NCBI GenBank assembly: GCA_018242605.1
Contig: JAFEBP010000008.1
Location: 39,671 to 103,670, forward strand
From: Planctomycetota bacterium
GTDB taxonomy: Bacteria; Planctomycetota; Phycisphaerae; Phycisphaerales; UBA1924
DNA: 64,000 nt
Direction of reading: 5' to 3'
The number at the start of each line of letters is the position of its first letter. Position 1 is the stretch's first letter. The translations under genes and the position numbers were made by a program. Shown one piece after another: positions 21,833 through 30,091 of the stretch. The notes beneath the pieces were generated by a model. That model was not told where the DNA came from. It worked only from the letters and a program-made list of their open reading frames with translations, and did not search any database.

Positions 21833-22495
21833 ATGAAACTCACACGCAAACATCTCGGCGCCTGGATCGTGCTCTGCGGCGTGGGCATCGGGGCGGTGCT
21901 GGCCATGGGCTGGGCCTCGGGCTCGCTGAACTTCGGCGCCGCCGCGGGGCCTTCGGCGAAGCAGAAGGCGGCGGTGCTGTACGACTTCCCGGTCTCGCGC
22001 GGCACGCTGCCGCGTTCGCTCATCATCGAGTACGACGCGGCCAAGGACCGCACGCAGATGAAGCTTGCGTTGGCGGGCGTGACCCCGGCGGCGTCGCAGT
22101 TCAAGGCCGGGCCGCTCACGCTCACGTTCGAGTCGCAGTTCAAGGGGAAGGTGCGCAGCACAGAGGTGGGCGAGTTGTCGGTGGAGTGCGTCGTCACCGG
22201 GGTGTGCGGCGTGGCGGGCGCGCTGGCGCCGTCTTCTCCGCCGGCGGAGTTCACCGCGGACGGCGTCGTGTACAAGGCGAGGCCGCCGGTGAAGGGCGTT
22301 TCGCCGTACCGCAGCAAGGCCAAGTCCGACGGCGTGCACGAGACGCTGGTGTTCCGGGTGATGACCAGGGACCTGGTGGCGATGGTCAAGGCCCGCGAGG
22401 TGTCGGCCACGCTCGGCGGGGTGAGCGCGAAACTGAACGCGGCGCAGATTGAGGATCTTCGCGAGTTCGCGGCGCGGATCAATCCGAACCTGTGA
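21833..22495 (+). CDS. Membrane-anchored protein of unknown function
   Basis: 220 residues; ATG 21833 with TTCAGGAGTG upstream. A single N-terminal hydrophobic segment (residues ~9-32) follows a basic start (MKLTRKHLG), fitting an uncleaved anchor or signal peptide. The rest is soluble with alternating hydrophobic residues and no family I recognise. It is 18 bases after the pseudopilin gene, so probably the last gene of the 16-22.5 kb run. The stop codon ends at 22495, immediately followed by the duplicated pilT 3' end, whose own stop codon abuts it on the other strand. Confidence 0.7.
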   Translation: MKLTRKHLGAWIVLCGVGIGAVLAMGWASGSLNFGAAAGPSAKQKAAVLYDFPVSRGTLPRSLIIEYDAAKDRTQMKLALAGVTPAASQFKAGPLTLTFESQFKGKVRSTEVGELSVECVVTGVCGVAGALAPSSPPAEFTADGVVYKARPPVKGVSPYRSKAKSDGVHETLVFRVMTRDLVAMVKAREVSATLGGVSAKLNAAQIEDLREFAARINPNL

Positions 22496-22559
22496 TCAGG
22501 AGCGGTTGCCGGCGGACTTGATGCGGCTGACGAGGCCCTGGTTCTTCATCTGCACGCCC
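22496..22559 (-). repeat. Duplicate of the 3' end of pilT
   Basis: Bases 22496-22559 match 23724-23787 at 63 of 64 positions (56 identical in a row, one mismatch at 22552, then 7 more). The match starts exactly at the pilT stop codon (TCA on this strand) and covers about the last 20 codons. The copies are in the same orientation, 1228 bases apart, and flank the unknown gene at 22880-23560. At 22551-22560 the sequence passes into homology with the end of a LEPR-XLL-type gene. Confidence 0.9.
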
Positions 22560-22750
22560 ACGATCGGCACGCTCAAGCTCGGCCGGCTCTCCGCGGCGCA
22601 GAGCGGCCGCATTCTCGGCGTCGCGGCCCGCAGCGTCAAATCGGTTGCGGCGGTGCAGGCGAGCGGAGCCAAGGCGCGCTGGCGTCATTGAACAGCCCCG
22701 TTCAATCACGGACCATCGACTCGCTGGTTCTTCGCGTCATTTCCGGTTGA
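22556..22750 (+). pseudogene. Decayed C-terminal fragment of a LEPR-XLL-type surface protein gene
   Basis: This stretch aligns with 12901-13097, the end of the LEPR-XLL/VWA gene, including matching runs such as CGATCGGCACGCTCAAGCTC and the terminal TGA (22748-22750). It is close to identical over the first ~110 bases and more divergent towards the end, so the donor may be a paralogue rather than that exact gene. Around 22673 it lacks two bases relative to the intact gene, breaking the frame. There is no start codon or upstream part, so it is a non-functional remnant fused to the pilT fragment. Confidence 0.85.
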
Positions 22751-22879
22751 CGGTTCAGGGCCCCGGAGTCGGATCGGCCCGGCGCTGGTCTGCAAAGGTG
22801 TTTGAAAGCGCCAGCGCCCGCGTTGGGAGACCGTCGGTCTGTTCAGGACGCGCACACCCGATCGGGAGAGTCATCAGAC

Positions 22880-23560
22880 TCAGTGGAAGAATCCGCCTTC
22901 GGGCGCCGCGACGCTGAGCCGCTTGAGTTCAACCCTGGCTAGGAGCACGATTTTCGTGCTGACGGCGAGGTCCTGCTCGCCGCTCGAATCGCCCCGGCCG
23001 TCCCGTTCGTTGATGCCAAGGGACATGAACTCCTGCCGCGTTTGGCGCGCGCGGTGTTCGTCCTCTTCCGTGGTCTGGTCGAACTGGATGCCACCGATGC
23101 GCCATGTCCCCTCGTCGGCGGGGAGAAGACGGTTCAGGAGGTCGGCTTCGGTGCGGGCCTTTTCGTAGAGTTCCTGGCGCAGTTCCGCGATGACTGCGTC
23201 CATCTCCGCCTTGGGAGGGCGGGTGACGATGCGGGAGAGTTGCAACTGGAGTCCGGCCCGGCTCGCCTGCTTGAGACGTTCCGTGAGCCCGGCGGTGAGG
23301 TGCTCTTTCACGCGGATGCTCGCGGCTACCGAAACGCGCTCCATGCCGGAGGGGTCCTCTCCCCGGCGCGCGGTTGTGAGCGCCCACTTTCCGTCGATCA
23401 CCTTGGAGAGGGCCTCGGCCAGCGCCGCCTTGGACTTGCCGGTGTCTTCCCCTGCGAGCAGGAGGTTACCCGAAACGAAGACCCGGACAGTCTCGGCTTG
23501 CATTTCCCGTTCGGCCTTGAGCGTCAGAGCCACCACGTCCCATGGAATGTTGGTTGCCAT
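22880..23560 (-). CDS. Protein of unknown function, possible SIMPL-like fold
   Basis: 226 residues from ATG 23560 (CCGGAGAACG upstream); the open frame before it lacks coding character. There is no signal peptide or membrane segment. The early part VRVFVSGNLLLAGEDTGKSK and the alternating helix/strand pattern that follows loosely recall SIMPL (DUF541) domains, but this is weak. A charged helical stretch (~130-165, ELRQELYEKARTEADLLNR) suggests oligomerisation. It lies between the two copies of the pilT 3' end and so may have arrived with the duplicated segment. Function unknown. Confidence 0.65.
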   Translation of the reverse strand: MATNIPWDVVALTLKAEREMQAETVRVFVSGNLLLAGEDTGKSKAALAEALSKVIDGKWALTTARRGEDPSGMERVSVAASIRVKEHLTAGLTERLKQASRAGLQLQLSRIVTRPPKAEMDAVIAELRQELYEKARTEADLLNRLLPADEGTWRIGGIQFDQTTEEDEHRARQTRQEFMSLGINERDGRGDSSGEQDLAVSTKIVLLARVELKRLSVAAPEGGFFH

Positions 23561-23723
23561 GTCGTCGTTCTCCGGATTCAAGATGACCAGGCCTTTCCGA
23601 CCGCGAAACCCGCGACCGGTCATGGTAGCGGCGCGGGGCGATGAAATCGATGTCTCGCGGCCCGGGCGCGGGTGTGCTGGAAGGGTCGGCAACACTCGCC
23701 GCGGAGTCGGCCGGGACCTCTAC

Positions 23724-24857
23724 TCAGGAGCGGTTGCCGGCGGACTTGATGCGGCTGACGAGGCCCTGGTTCTTCATCTCCACGCCCTTGAGCGCGCTGG
23801 CGAGGGCTTCGCGGTTGGGGGCGTAGTCCATGGCGATGTTCATCGCGACCCATTCCTTCTTCACCAGTTCGTAGAGGGCGTAGGTGAAGTTCTGCATGCC
23901 TTCCTCGTTCTTGCCGACGATCATCGGGAGGGCCTGGTCGTCGCCCTCGCGGATCTTCTCGCGGACGACGGAGGTGCCCAGGAGTACTTCGCAGGCGGGC
24001 ACGACGCCGAAGCCGGTCTCTGGCAGTGCGGGCAGGAGGCGCTGGGCGAGCACGCCGCGGAGCGTGTTGGAGAGCGCGTGGCGCAGGAACCCGTGCTCGT
24101 GGCTGGGGAAGAACTCCAGGATGCGGCTGAAGGCCTGCATGGTGTCGGCGGTGTGCATGGTGCTGAAGACCAGGTGGCCGGTCTCGGCGGCCTGCACGGC
24201 GGCGAGGACGGTGCCGTGGTCGCGCAGCTCGCCGATGAAGATGACGTCGGGGTCTTCGCGCACCATGAACTTGAGCGCGGTGGAGAAGTCGGCGACATCG
24301 ATGCCGATCTCGCGCTGGCTGATGATGGACTTCTTGGGGACGAAGCGGTACTCGACGGGGTCCTCGACGGTGATGATGTTCTCGGCGCGGGTCTGGTTGA
24401 TGTGCTCGATCATCGCGGCGAGCGTGCTGCTCTTGCCGCTGCCGGTGACGCCGACGACGACGATGAGGCCCTCGGTGGTGTGCTCGACGAGTTCGCCGTA
24501 GGCGGGGGGCACGTGCAGGTCGGCGTAGGAGGGGATCTCGGCCTTCACGCGGCGGATCGCGGCGTGGGTGTGGCCGCCGGAGCGGTACATGTTCACGCGG
24601 AAGCGGTCGCCGTCCTTGATGTGGGTGGCGAAGTCGAGGTTGCCGTTGGCCTCGTACTTGGCTTTGAGAATTTCCGGGACGATCGGGTCCAGAAGATGAT
24701 CGGCCTCGTCCTCGGTGATGGGCTCGGAGGCCATCCGCTTGAGGTTCCCGCCGATCCGGTAGACTGGGGGCACTCCGACTTTCAGGTGCAGGTCGCTGGC
24801 CTCGAGCTTTTTCATGGCGCCGAGGAGTCGGTGGATCGTCAGTGGGCCGGTTTCCAT
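23724..24857 (-). CDS. pilT: PilT-family twitching-motility/secretion ATPase
   Basis: 377 residues from ATG 24857. The N-terminal domain (KLEASDLHLKVGVPPVYRIG, ~20-38) is typical of PilT. The RecA-like core has Walker A GVTGSGKSST (~140), the Asp box VEDPVEYRF, Walker B region DPDVIFIGELRD and the His box STMHTADT. PilT hexamers power pilus retraction on the cytoplasmic side of the inner membrane. No other pilus gene is adjacent except the pseudopilin-like gene 2 kb away. The last ~20 codons exist as a second copy at 22496-22559, suggesting the 3' end was rebuilt by a duplication. The GELRDHG motif has His-Gly where PilT usually has a Leu/Met, a minor variation. Confidence 0.92.
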   Translation of the reverse strand: METGPLTIHRLLGAMKKLEASDLHLKVGVPPVYRIGGNLKRMASEPITEDEADHLLDPIVPEILKAKYEANGNLDFATHIKDGDRFRVNMYRSGGHTHAAIRRVKAEIPSYADLHVPPAYGELVEHTTEGLIVVVGVTGSGKSSTLAAMIEHINQTRAENIITVEDPVEYRFVPKKSIISQREIGIDVADFSTALKFMVREDPDVIFIGELRDHGTVLAAVQAAETGHLVFSTMHTADTMQAFSRILEFFPSHEHGFLRHALSNTLRGVLAQRLLPALPETGFGVVPACEVLLGTSVVREKIREGDDQALPMIVGKNEEGMQNFTYALYELVKKEWVAMNIAMDYAPNREALASALKGVEMKNQGLVSRIKSAGNRS

Positions 24858-25037
24858 GGAATCGGGTCTCCGGTGCCGCGGGGCATGAGACTGTACCCCC
24901 ACAGAACCCCCAACGAACGGGGATTCTCAGCGGTGGGAGGGAGCGGAAACGTGTGCAATCCGGGTGCCGCGCGGCGATCGCAAAGTGTTCGTATGGATGA
25001 TGGCTTTGCTTAACTCGCTGCGTGCGAACTTGGCCGC

Positions 25038-26042
25038 TCACGCCACCAGTTTCATCGTCACCCGATTCGCGTCGTTGATCTTGCCTTGCTCAACGTCCGT
25101 GGCGTTGTCGATGGTGGTGCGGGCGATGGCGGTGCAGGCTTCGCGGGTGAAGAAGCCCTGGTGCGACGTGATGAGCACGTTGGGGAAGGTGAGCAGCCGC
25201 GCGAAGACATCGTCCTGGATCACGACGCCGGAGAGGTCCCTGAAGAACAGGTCGCCTTCTTCCTCGTAGACATCCAGGCCGACGCTGCCCACGTGCCCGC
25301 TCTTGAGCGCGGCGATGAGGGCGCGGGTGTCGATGATGCCGCCGCGGCTGGTGTTGATGATCATCACGCCGTTCTTCATGGAGGCCAGGGCGGCGGCGTT
25401 GATGAGGTGCTTGGTGCGGGGAGAGAGGGGGCAGTGCAGGGTGATGATGTCGGACCTGGCGTAGAGGTCGTTGAGCGCGATGTATTCAACTCCCATCGCG
25501 GTGCACGCGGGGTTGATATTGGGATCAAAGGCGAGCACGCGGCAGCCGAACCCGCCCATGATCCTGCACACGACCTCGCCGATCTTGCCGGTGCCGATCA
25601 CGCCGGCGGTCTTGCCGTGCATGTCGAAGCCCATCAGGCCGCCGAGGGCGAAGTTCTGCTCGCGCACGCGGTTGAAGGCGCGGTGGAACTTGCGGTTGAG
25701 CGTGAGCATCAGGCCCACCGCGTGTTCGGCGATTGCGTACGGCGAGTACGCCGGCACGCGCAGCACCGAGATGCCCAGCCGGTCGGCCTCGGCCACGTCC
25801 ACGTGGTTGAAGCCCGCCGATCGCAGCACCAGGAGCCGCGTGCCCGAGGCGAACAGTGCGCGGAGCACCGGGGCCGAGGCGTCGTCGCCCACGAAGATGG
25901 AGACGGCCGGGCAGCCGCGGGCGAGGTCCGCCGTCTGCTCGGAGAGTTCGGTGCGCAGGTGGACCAGCTCGTGGCGGCCCGCGTTGGCTTGTTCAAGGAA
26001 GGGTTTTTCGTACGACCGGCTGGAGTACACGGCGATCTTCAT
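25038..26042 (-). CDS. D-2-hydroxyacid dehydrogenase (D-lactate dehydrogenase type)
   Basis: 334 residues from ATG 26042 (AAGGAACTCG upstream). NAD-dependent reduction of 2-oxoacids such as pyruvate. Seen: substrate region LLVLRSAGFNHVDV, dinucleotide-binding GVIGTGKIGEVVCRIMGGFG, LHCPLSPRTKHLINAAALASM, INTSRGGIIDTRALIAAL with the catalytic Arg, and the closing acid/base His in ITSHQGFFTREA. The acid partner is within GLDVYEEEGDLFF. This sequence pattern is that of the LdhA group of fermentative D-lactate dehydrogenases; other 2-hydroxyacids cannot be excluded. It stands alone. Confidence 0.9.
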   Translation of the reverse strand: MKIAVYSSRSYEKPFLEQANAGRHELVHLRTELSEQTADLARGCPAVSIFVGDDASAPVLRALFASGTRLLVLRSAGFNHVDVAEADRLGISVLRVPAYSPYAIAEHAVGLMLTLNRKFHRAFNRVREQNFALGGLMGFDMHGKTAGVIGTGKIGEVVCRIMGGFGCRVLAFDPNINPACTAMGVEYIALNDLYARSDIITLHCPLSPRTKHLINAAALASMKNGVMIINTSRGGIIDTRALIAALKSGHVGSVGLDVYEEEGDLFFRDLSGVVIQDDVFARLLTFPNVLITSHQGFFTREACTAIARTTIDNATDVEQGKINDANRVTMKLVA

Positions 26043-26415
26043 GCGGCGAGTTCCTTCGATCCGGGTCCTGGCCCGGAAGTACCAGCGTACACCCGGGTGT
26101 TGGCGCGGCAGGGGCGCGAAAGAAACGGCAATACCGATCATTGTACGAACACGAACGCCGCGGTGGTTGTCGCTCACGCGGGGCTTTGATTCATCCGATC
26201 AGCCCTGACGCGGCATGGTGGGCTCTGTCAGGGGCCCCTTTGCTCGGGTCTTGGCCGAGGTTGGCGCCCGAGCGGTGCGGAGCCCGCCGCGGGATTCAGC
26301 TCCCCGTCCCGGGGGTGTGATTCTGCTCAAGAGGTCCCGAGCGCGGGGCCGGATTCGCCGAATACCAATAGCTCCTACCATCTGCCCCTTCCGTAATCCC
26401 AGAGGATCGATCCCC
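26043..26415. other. Intergenic region between divergent genes
   Basis: 373 bases upstream of both the dehydrogenase (leftward) and the Pro-rich secreted protein (rightward). It contains short GC-rich dyads such as CCCGGG-containing segments but no clear promoter boxes, RNA gene or coding region. Confidence 0.5.
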
Positions 26416-27327
26416 ATGCGACTTTCGAAGCACAGCTTTTTCAGTCTCGCCGCTCTGGCGGGCGTTTGCGGGCTCGCCGCGGCACAGTTGGTGACGCCCC
26501 CCCCGGCCACCAACCCGGCGATCGATGAGCACATCCCCAAGGCCCCGCCGCCGCCTCCGGCCCCTCCGCCGACGACCCCTCCGCCGGTGACGCCCAAGCG
26601 AGCGGTGAAGGAGCCGATCCCGGACCTGCCGTGGAAGGAATGGGAGCGTGAGGCGTCGGGCGCGGTGCTGCCGATCGGCGAGCCGCTGGAACTGGCGGCG
26701 CTGCGCCGCAATCCGTACGTGGCGCCGGAGATGATGTCGAAGATCGAGGCGTACCTGCCCGAGCGGCTGCAGTCGATGCGCCGCATCGTGATCGACAACC
26801 TCGACCTGGTCGAGAAGATCGACGACGGCATCTTCGAGAAGACCCAGTTCATGGGCGCGGACGCCAAGACCAACATCGGCGAGCTGGTGAAGGTGACCAA
26901 GCCGCTGCAGATCACGGGGATGGCGCTGGACCTGAAGAACAAGGGCATCATCGACGACAAGGCGATGGGCTACAACTCCAAGATCACGACGCAGTACACC
27001 AAGAACATCTTCCCGCCGCTGCCGGCGGACGCGACCACCGAGGCGAAGAACAAGCGCACGAACGACGCGCTGCGGGTGGTCTTCAAGAGCGCGATCGACG
27101 AGCAGATCTGGGCGTACGACGATCTGTGCGCGTTCGCGGCGTCGGAGTTCCCTTCGGTGAACGCCAAGGCGCCCCGGGCCGAGAAGATCAAGGCCGTGAA
27201 GGCCGAGCTGCTCAAGCTCCCGATCGAGAAGCGCAAGGAAACGCTCCGCAAGGTTGCGGGCCTGCCCGCACCCGACGCCAAGCCCGCGGCGAAGCCGGCT
27301 GACGCGAAACCGGCCGAGAAGAAGTGA
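26416..27327 (+). CDS. Secreted Pro-rich and Lys-rich protein of unknown function
   Basis: 303 residues from ATG 26416, preceded by AGAGGATCG. The signal peptide MRLSKHSFFSLAALAGVCGLAAAQ is followed by a Pro-rich linker (about 27-57, PPPPPAPPPTTPPP), then a mostly helical acidic/basic domain and a low-complexity Ala/Lys/Pro tail (AKPAAKPADAKPAEKK). The middle domain (~100-280) contains many Lys and Asp and regular heptad-like spacing. I recognise no family. Two intrinsic terminators follow, so it is probably transcribed alone. Confidence 0.75.
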   Translation: MRLSKHSFFSLAALAGVCGLAAAQLVTPPPATNPAIDEHIPKAPPPPPAPPPTTPPPVTPKRAVKEPIPDLPWKEWEREASGAVLPIGEPLELAALRRNPYVAPEMMSKIEAYLPERLQSMRRIVIDNLDLVEKIDDGIFEKTQFMGADAKTNIGELVKVTKPLQITGMALDLKNKGIIDDKAMGYNSKITTQYTKNIFPPLPADATTEAKNKRTNDALRVVFKSAIDEQIWAYDDLCAFAASEFPSVNAKAPRAEKIKAVKAELLKLPIEKRKETLRKVAGLPAPDAKPAAKPADAKPAEKK

Positions 27328-27357
27328 TCTTCGGATAGACCCAGACACACACACGAG

Positions 27358-27390
27358 AACGCCCGGCCGCATGGCCGGGCGTTTTCTTTT
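27358..27390 (+). terminator. Intrinsic terminator of the Pro-rich protein gene
   Basis: AACGCCCGGCC (27358-27368), loop GCAT, GGCCGGGCGTT (27373-27383), then TTCTTTT. An 11-base perfect stem with a T-rich tail, 31 bases past the stop at 27327. Confidence 0.92.
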
Positions 27391-27406
27391 CGGCTTGGAC
27401 GGCATG

Positions 27407-27434
27407 AAAAAACCCGGCCATGAAGGCCGGGTTT
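27407..27434 (-). terminator. Intrinsic terminator of the C-type-lectin protein gene
   Basis: Read leftward: AAACCCGGCC, short loop, GGCCGGGTTT and a run of six T (plus-strand A at 27407-27412). It lies just past the stop of the gene ending at 27467, back to back with the terminator of the opposing gene. Confidence 0.9.
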
Positions 27435-27466
27435 GAACGAGATGAAGCATCAGGGAGCGGTCTGTA

Positions 27467-29665
27467 TCAGCATCCGCCGTCCCAGCGGATGAAGAAGGCG
27501 TCTACATCGGCGCCGTCGACGCCGCCGTCGCCGTTGAAGTCGCCGCTGGGCAGGCCCTCGCCCCACGCGGCGAAGAACGTGTCAACGTCGGTACCGTCGA
27601 CGCCGCCGTCGAGGTTGAAGTCGGCCGGGCAGCAGGTGCCGTCGATCTCGACGATGCCGATGAGGCGCGACGTGACGGGCAGATCGTTCCAAAGACCGTT
27701 GGCGGAGGTCTGGACGTAGTCCTCGTTGCCGCTGTTGTTGGGCTCGGCGGGCGCGAACTTCGTGAAGCTCACGGCCTCGCCGTTGGCCCACTTGAAGTTG
27801 GACTCCAGGTCCGTATCGGAGAATCCGATCCACGCCGGGCCGTTCGCGAGGCCGGCGACGAAGTCGTTCTCGATCTCGTTGTTGATGGTGGCGAGGTTGC
27901 CGCCCAGGAAGCGGGCGCCGGCCTGGGACTCGGGCCAGTTGGCGGATTCCATGATGTAGTAGAAGCGGCTGTTGACGGGATTGCAGATGGGGCCGGCGAT
28001 GGGCTGGGCGGCCTTGATCTCGACGCAGCCGAAGATCTCGCCGATGGCGGGAGGGTTGGCCAGGTCCTTGACGTCGTTCCAGGTGCCGTTGTTGTACATC
28101 ATTACGTAGTCTTCATCGTTCGAGTTGTTGGGCTCGCCGCTGCTCCAGTTGCGGTACGCGGAGGTGCCGCCGTCGGCCCAGACGAACGAGCCTTCGGTGG
28201 CGGTGTCGTTGAGCCCCAGCCAGATGCGGCCGAGCGGGGCGGCGAAGTTGGAGCGCAGGAAGTTGTTCTCCGCGGCGTTGTCGACGGTGGCGAGATTGCC
28301 TCCCAGCGATTGGGCGTACGCCTGCGCCTGCGTCCAGGTGGAGTTGCTCAGGCCGTAGTAGACGTTGCCCGTGGTGGGATCAACGATGGGGCCGCGGATG
28401 ATGTAGGGGCGGGTGATCTCGATGACGCCCTGCACGCCCGCGCAGGCAAGGTTGGGGACGTCGTTCCACAGGGCGGAGCCGGGGTAGAGCACGGCGTAGT
28501 CCTCGTTGCCGGAGTTGTTGGGCTCGCCCGGGCCCCAACTGGTGTACACGGGAGCTTCGCCGCTGGCCCAGACGAAGGTGCCTTCGGCGGCGGCGTCGTT
28601 GAAGCCCAGCCACATCGCCGTGGTGAAGGGGCTGAAGGTCGATACGAGGTAGGCGTTTTCCGCGGCGTCGTTGACGGTGACGAGATTGGCGCCCATGTCG
28701 GCGGCGAGGTACTGGGCGGTGGTCCAGGAGGTGCCGGACAGGATCCTGTACTGATGGCGGTTGGCGGGATTGACGACGGCGGTGGTGGCGTAGCTGGGGA
28801 TGAGCTTGCTGATGGAGATGTTGCCGCTGCCGCCGGCGTTGGAGCCGAAACTGCCGATGCGGATGGCGTATTGCCTGCCGGGGACCGCCGCGAAGCAGGT
28901 CCGCGACTGCGCGCTACAAGCGTCATCGCTGCAAGCGACGGCGGGGGCGGTGGGGCAGCCGCATCCTTCGAAGACGTCGAGCACGGTGTCGAAACCCGCC
29001 TGCCCGCAGGTGGCGACCACGTAATCGCCCGGGGCGGTGGGGGTCCAGCAGTACCAGTTGTCGTGCGAGATGGAAACGCAACTGCTTACGCCGGAGGTGG
29101 TTGAGCAGTTGGTGTCGAAGGGGAAGAGGCCCTCGCCCGAGATGGCGATGGGGTTGGCGCATTCGTCGCCGCCCAGCACGCGCGCGACGAGGGTGAACTC
29201 GCCGGTGCCGATCGCGGAACTGAAGTGGGACACCCGGAGCAGGACCGACTGGGCGGCCGCGAGGTTCAACTGGAAGCGTGAGTCGCGGTTGCCGGCGCCG
29301 TCGTCGTCGCACGCGATCTGGGATCCGCCGCACGCGGTGTACGCGCTGAGCACGGTATCGATCGAGTTCGCTCCGGTGCGTGAACCGGCGGTGGTGAAGA
29401 CCACGCTGCGGGGGCATCCGTCGTTGGTGTAGCGGTACCAGACATCACGGTTGCCGTTCGAACCGCCGCACGTGGCGGTGCCGTCCGGGGTAGCGGCGGA
29501 GAGATTGCCGGATACTGGCGATTCCTTGGCGAGTGGGGCCGCGGCGCCGCAGTTGTTGTTGGCGGGCTGGGCGATCGCCGTGGCGGCGAGTGCGCCGATG
29601 GCCATCGCCGCGACGCGGGCCGGGCGCGCTATGAGATACGGATGCTGACGGAACAGTTTTTTCAC
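27467..29665 (-). CDS. Secreted triple C-type-lectin-like protein with GC-type dockerin end
   Basis: 732 residues from a GTG at 29665 with GGAGAGA at the right distance; the frame is open to 29983 but that part has no coding character. The N-terminus is a signal peptide (VKKLFRQHPYLIARPARVAAMA...AIAQ). Residues ~25-280 hold two beta-sandwich modules with Cys pairs. Three C-type-lectin-like domains follow, each with a WLGFND/WIGFSD-type core, EPNNS(G)NEDY and a WNDV/WNDL end (about residues 285-410, 415-540 and 545-660). The C-terminus is a dockerin-like pair (DFNLDGGVDGTDVDTFF, DFNGDGGVDGADVDAFF) ending GGC. EPN in the long loop suggests mannose-type carbohydrate specificity, by analogy with animal lectins. 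Confidence 0.88.
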   Translation of the reverse strand: MKKLFRQHPYLIARPARVAAMAIGALAATAIAQPANNNCGAAAPLAKESPVSGNLSAATPDGTATCGGSNGNRDVWYRYTNDGCPRSVVFTTAGSRTGANSIDTVLSAYTACGGSQIACDDDGAGNRDSRFQLNLAAAQSVLLRVSHFSSAIGTGEFTLVARVLGGDECANPIAISGEGLFPFDTNCSTTSGVSSCVSISHDNWYCWTPTAPGDYVVATCGQAGFDTVLDVFEGCGCPTAPAVACSDDACSAQSRTCFAAVPGRQYAIRIGSFGSNAGGSGNISISKLIPSYATTAVVNPANRHQYRILSGTSWTTAQYLAADMGANLVTVNDAAENAYLVSTFSPFTTAMWLGFNDAAAEGTFVWASGEAPVYTSWGPGEPNNSGNEDYAVLYPGSALWNDVPNLACAGVQGVIEITRPYIIRGPIVDPTTGNVYYGLSNSTWTQAQAYAQSLGGNLATVDNAAENNFLRSNFAAPLGRIWLGLNDTATEGSFVWADGGTSAYRNWSSGEPNNSNDEDYVMMYNNGTWNDVKDLANPPAIGEIFGCVEIKAAQPIAGPICNPVNSRFYYIMESANWPESQAGARFLGGNLATINNEIENDFVAGLANGPAWIGFSDTDLESNFKWANGEAVSFTKFAPAEPNNSGNEDYVQTSANGLWNDLPVTSRLIGIVEIDGTCCPADFNLDGGVDGTDVDTFFAAWGEGLPSGDFNGDGGVDGADVDAFFIRWDGGC

Positions 29666-30091
29666 GAGTTCTCTCCGTTTTGTGCGAGATGCGCGGAATG
29701 GCGCAGGCTCATCCCCAAGCCCATCGGCGCCGCCCCCGACGAGGAACGGAACACGCCGAGAGACCGGGCCGCCACCATAGGCAGTTTTACCTATCGACGG
29801 TGGAAGGTCCGCAAGGGTTATTGATGAGTTTGACGGGGCGGGGTGCTGTAGTAGGGAACGGCGGGCGGAGACATGGTGGGACGGCTGCGGGTGAGAGTCG
29901 GCGTTGTTGGATGCCACGCGGCGAGCGGACCAAAAACTCGGTTTGGGCGATTGGACTGTGATTGGGGGAAGGCGTTCACGCACTCGGATGTTGAAATGAA
30001 CTGGTAGTGTCAGTTGTGACTTTGGGGTGTCATCCGCCCCACTGAGAACGCGACCAGGGAATCGGCGGGACGGGGGAGCCTACCCTATCCA
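29666..30091. other. Intergenic region between divergent genes
   Basis: 426 bases upstream of the lectin gene (leftward) and guaB (rightward). A short dyad ATAGG-CAGTTTTA-CCTAT lies near 29778-29795. No RNA, coding region or recognised riboswitch. Purine control of guaB cannot be judged from sequence. Confidence 0.45.

Noticed and set aside
22496..23787. Interpretation as a mobile element with att sites
   Set aside because: The 56-base direct repeat at a gene 3' end looks like attL/attR, but the 1.2-kb insert has no integrase, transposase or inverted repeats, so only a duplication/insertion scar is reported.
29666..29983. Upstream extension of the C-type-lectin protein to an ATG at 29983
   Set aside because: The extra 106 residues lack coding character; the GTG at 29665 has GGAGAGA upstream and begins a good signal peptide.
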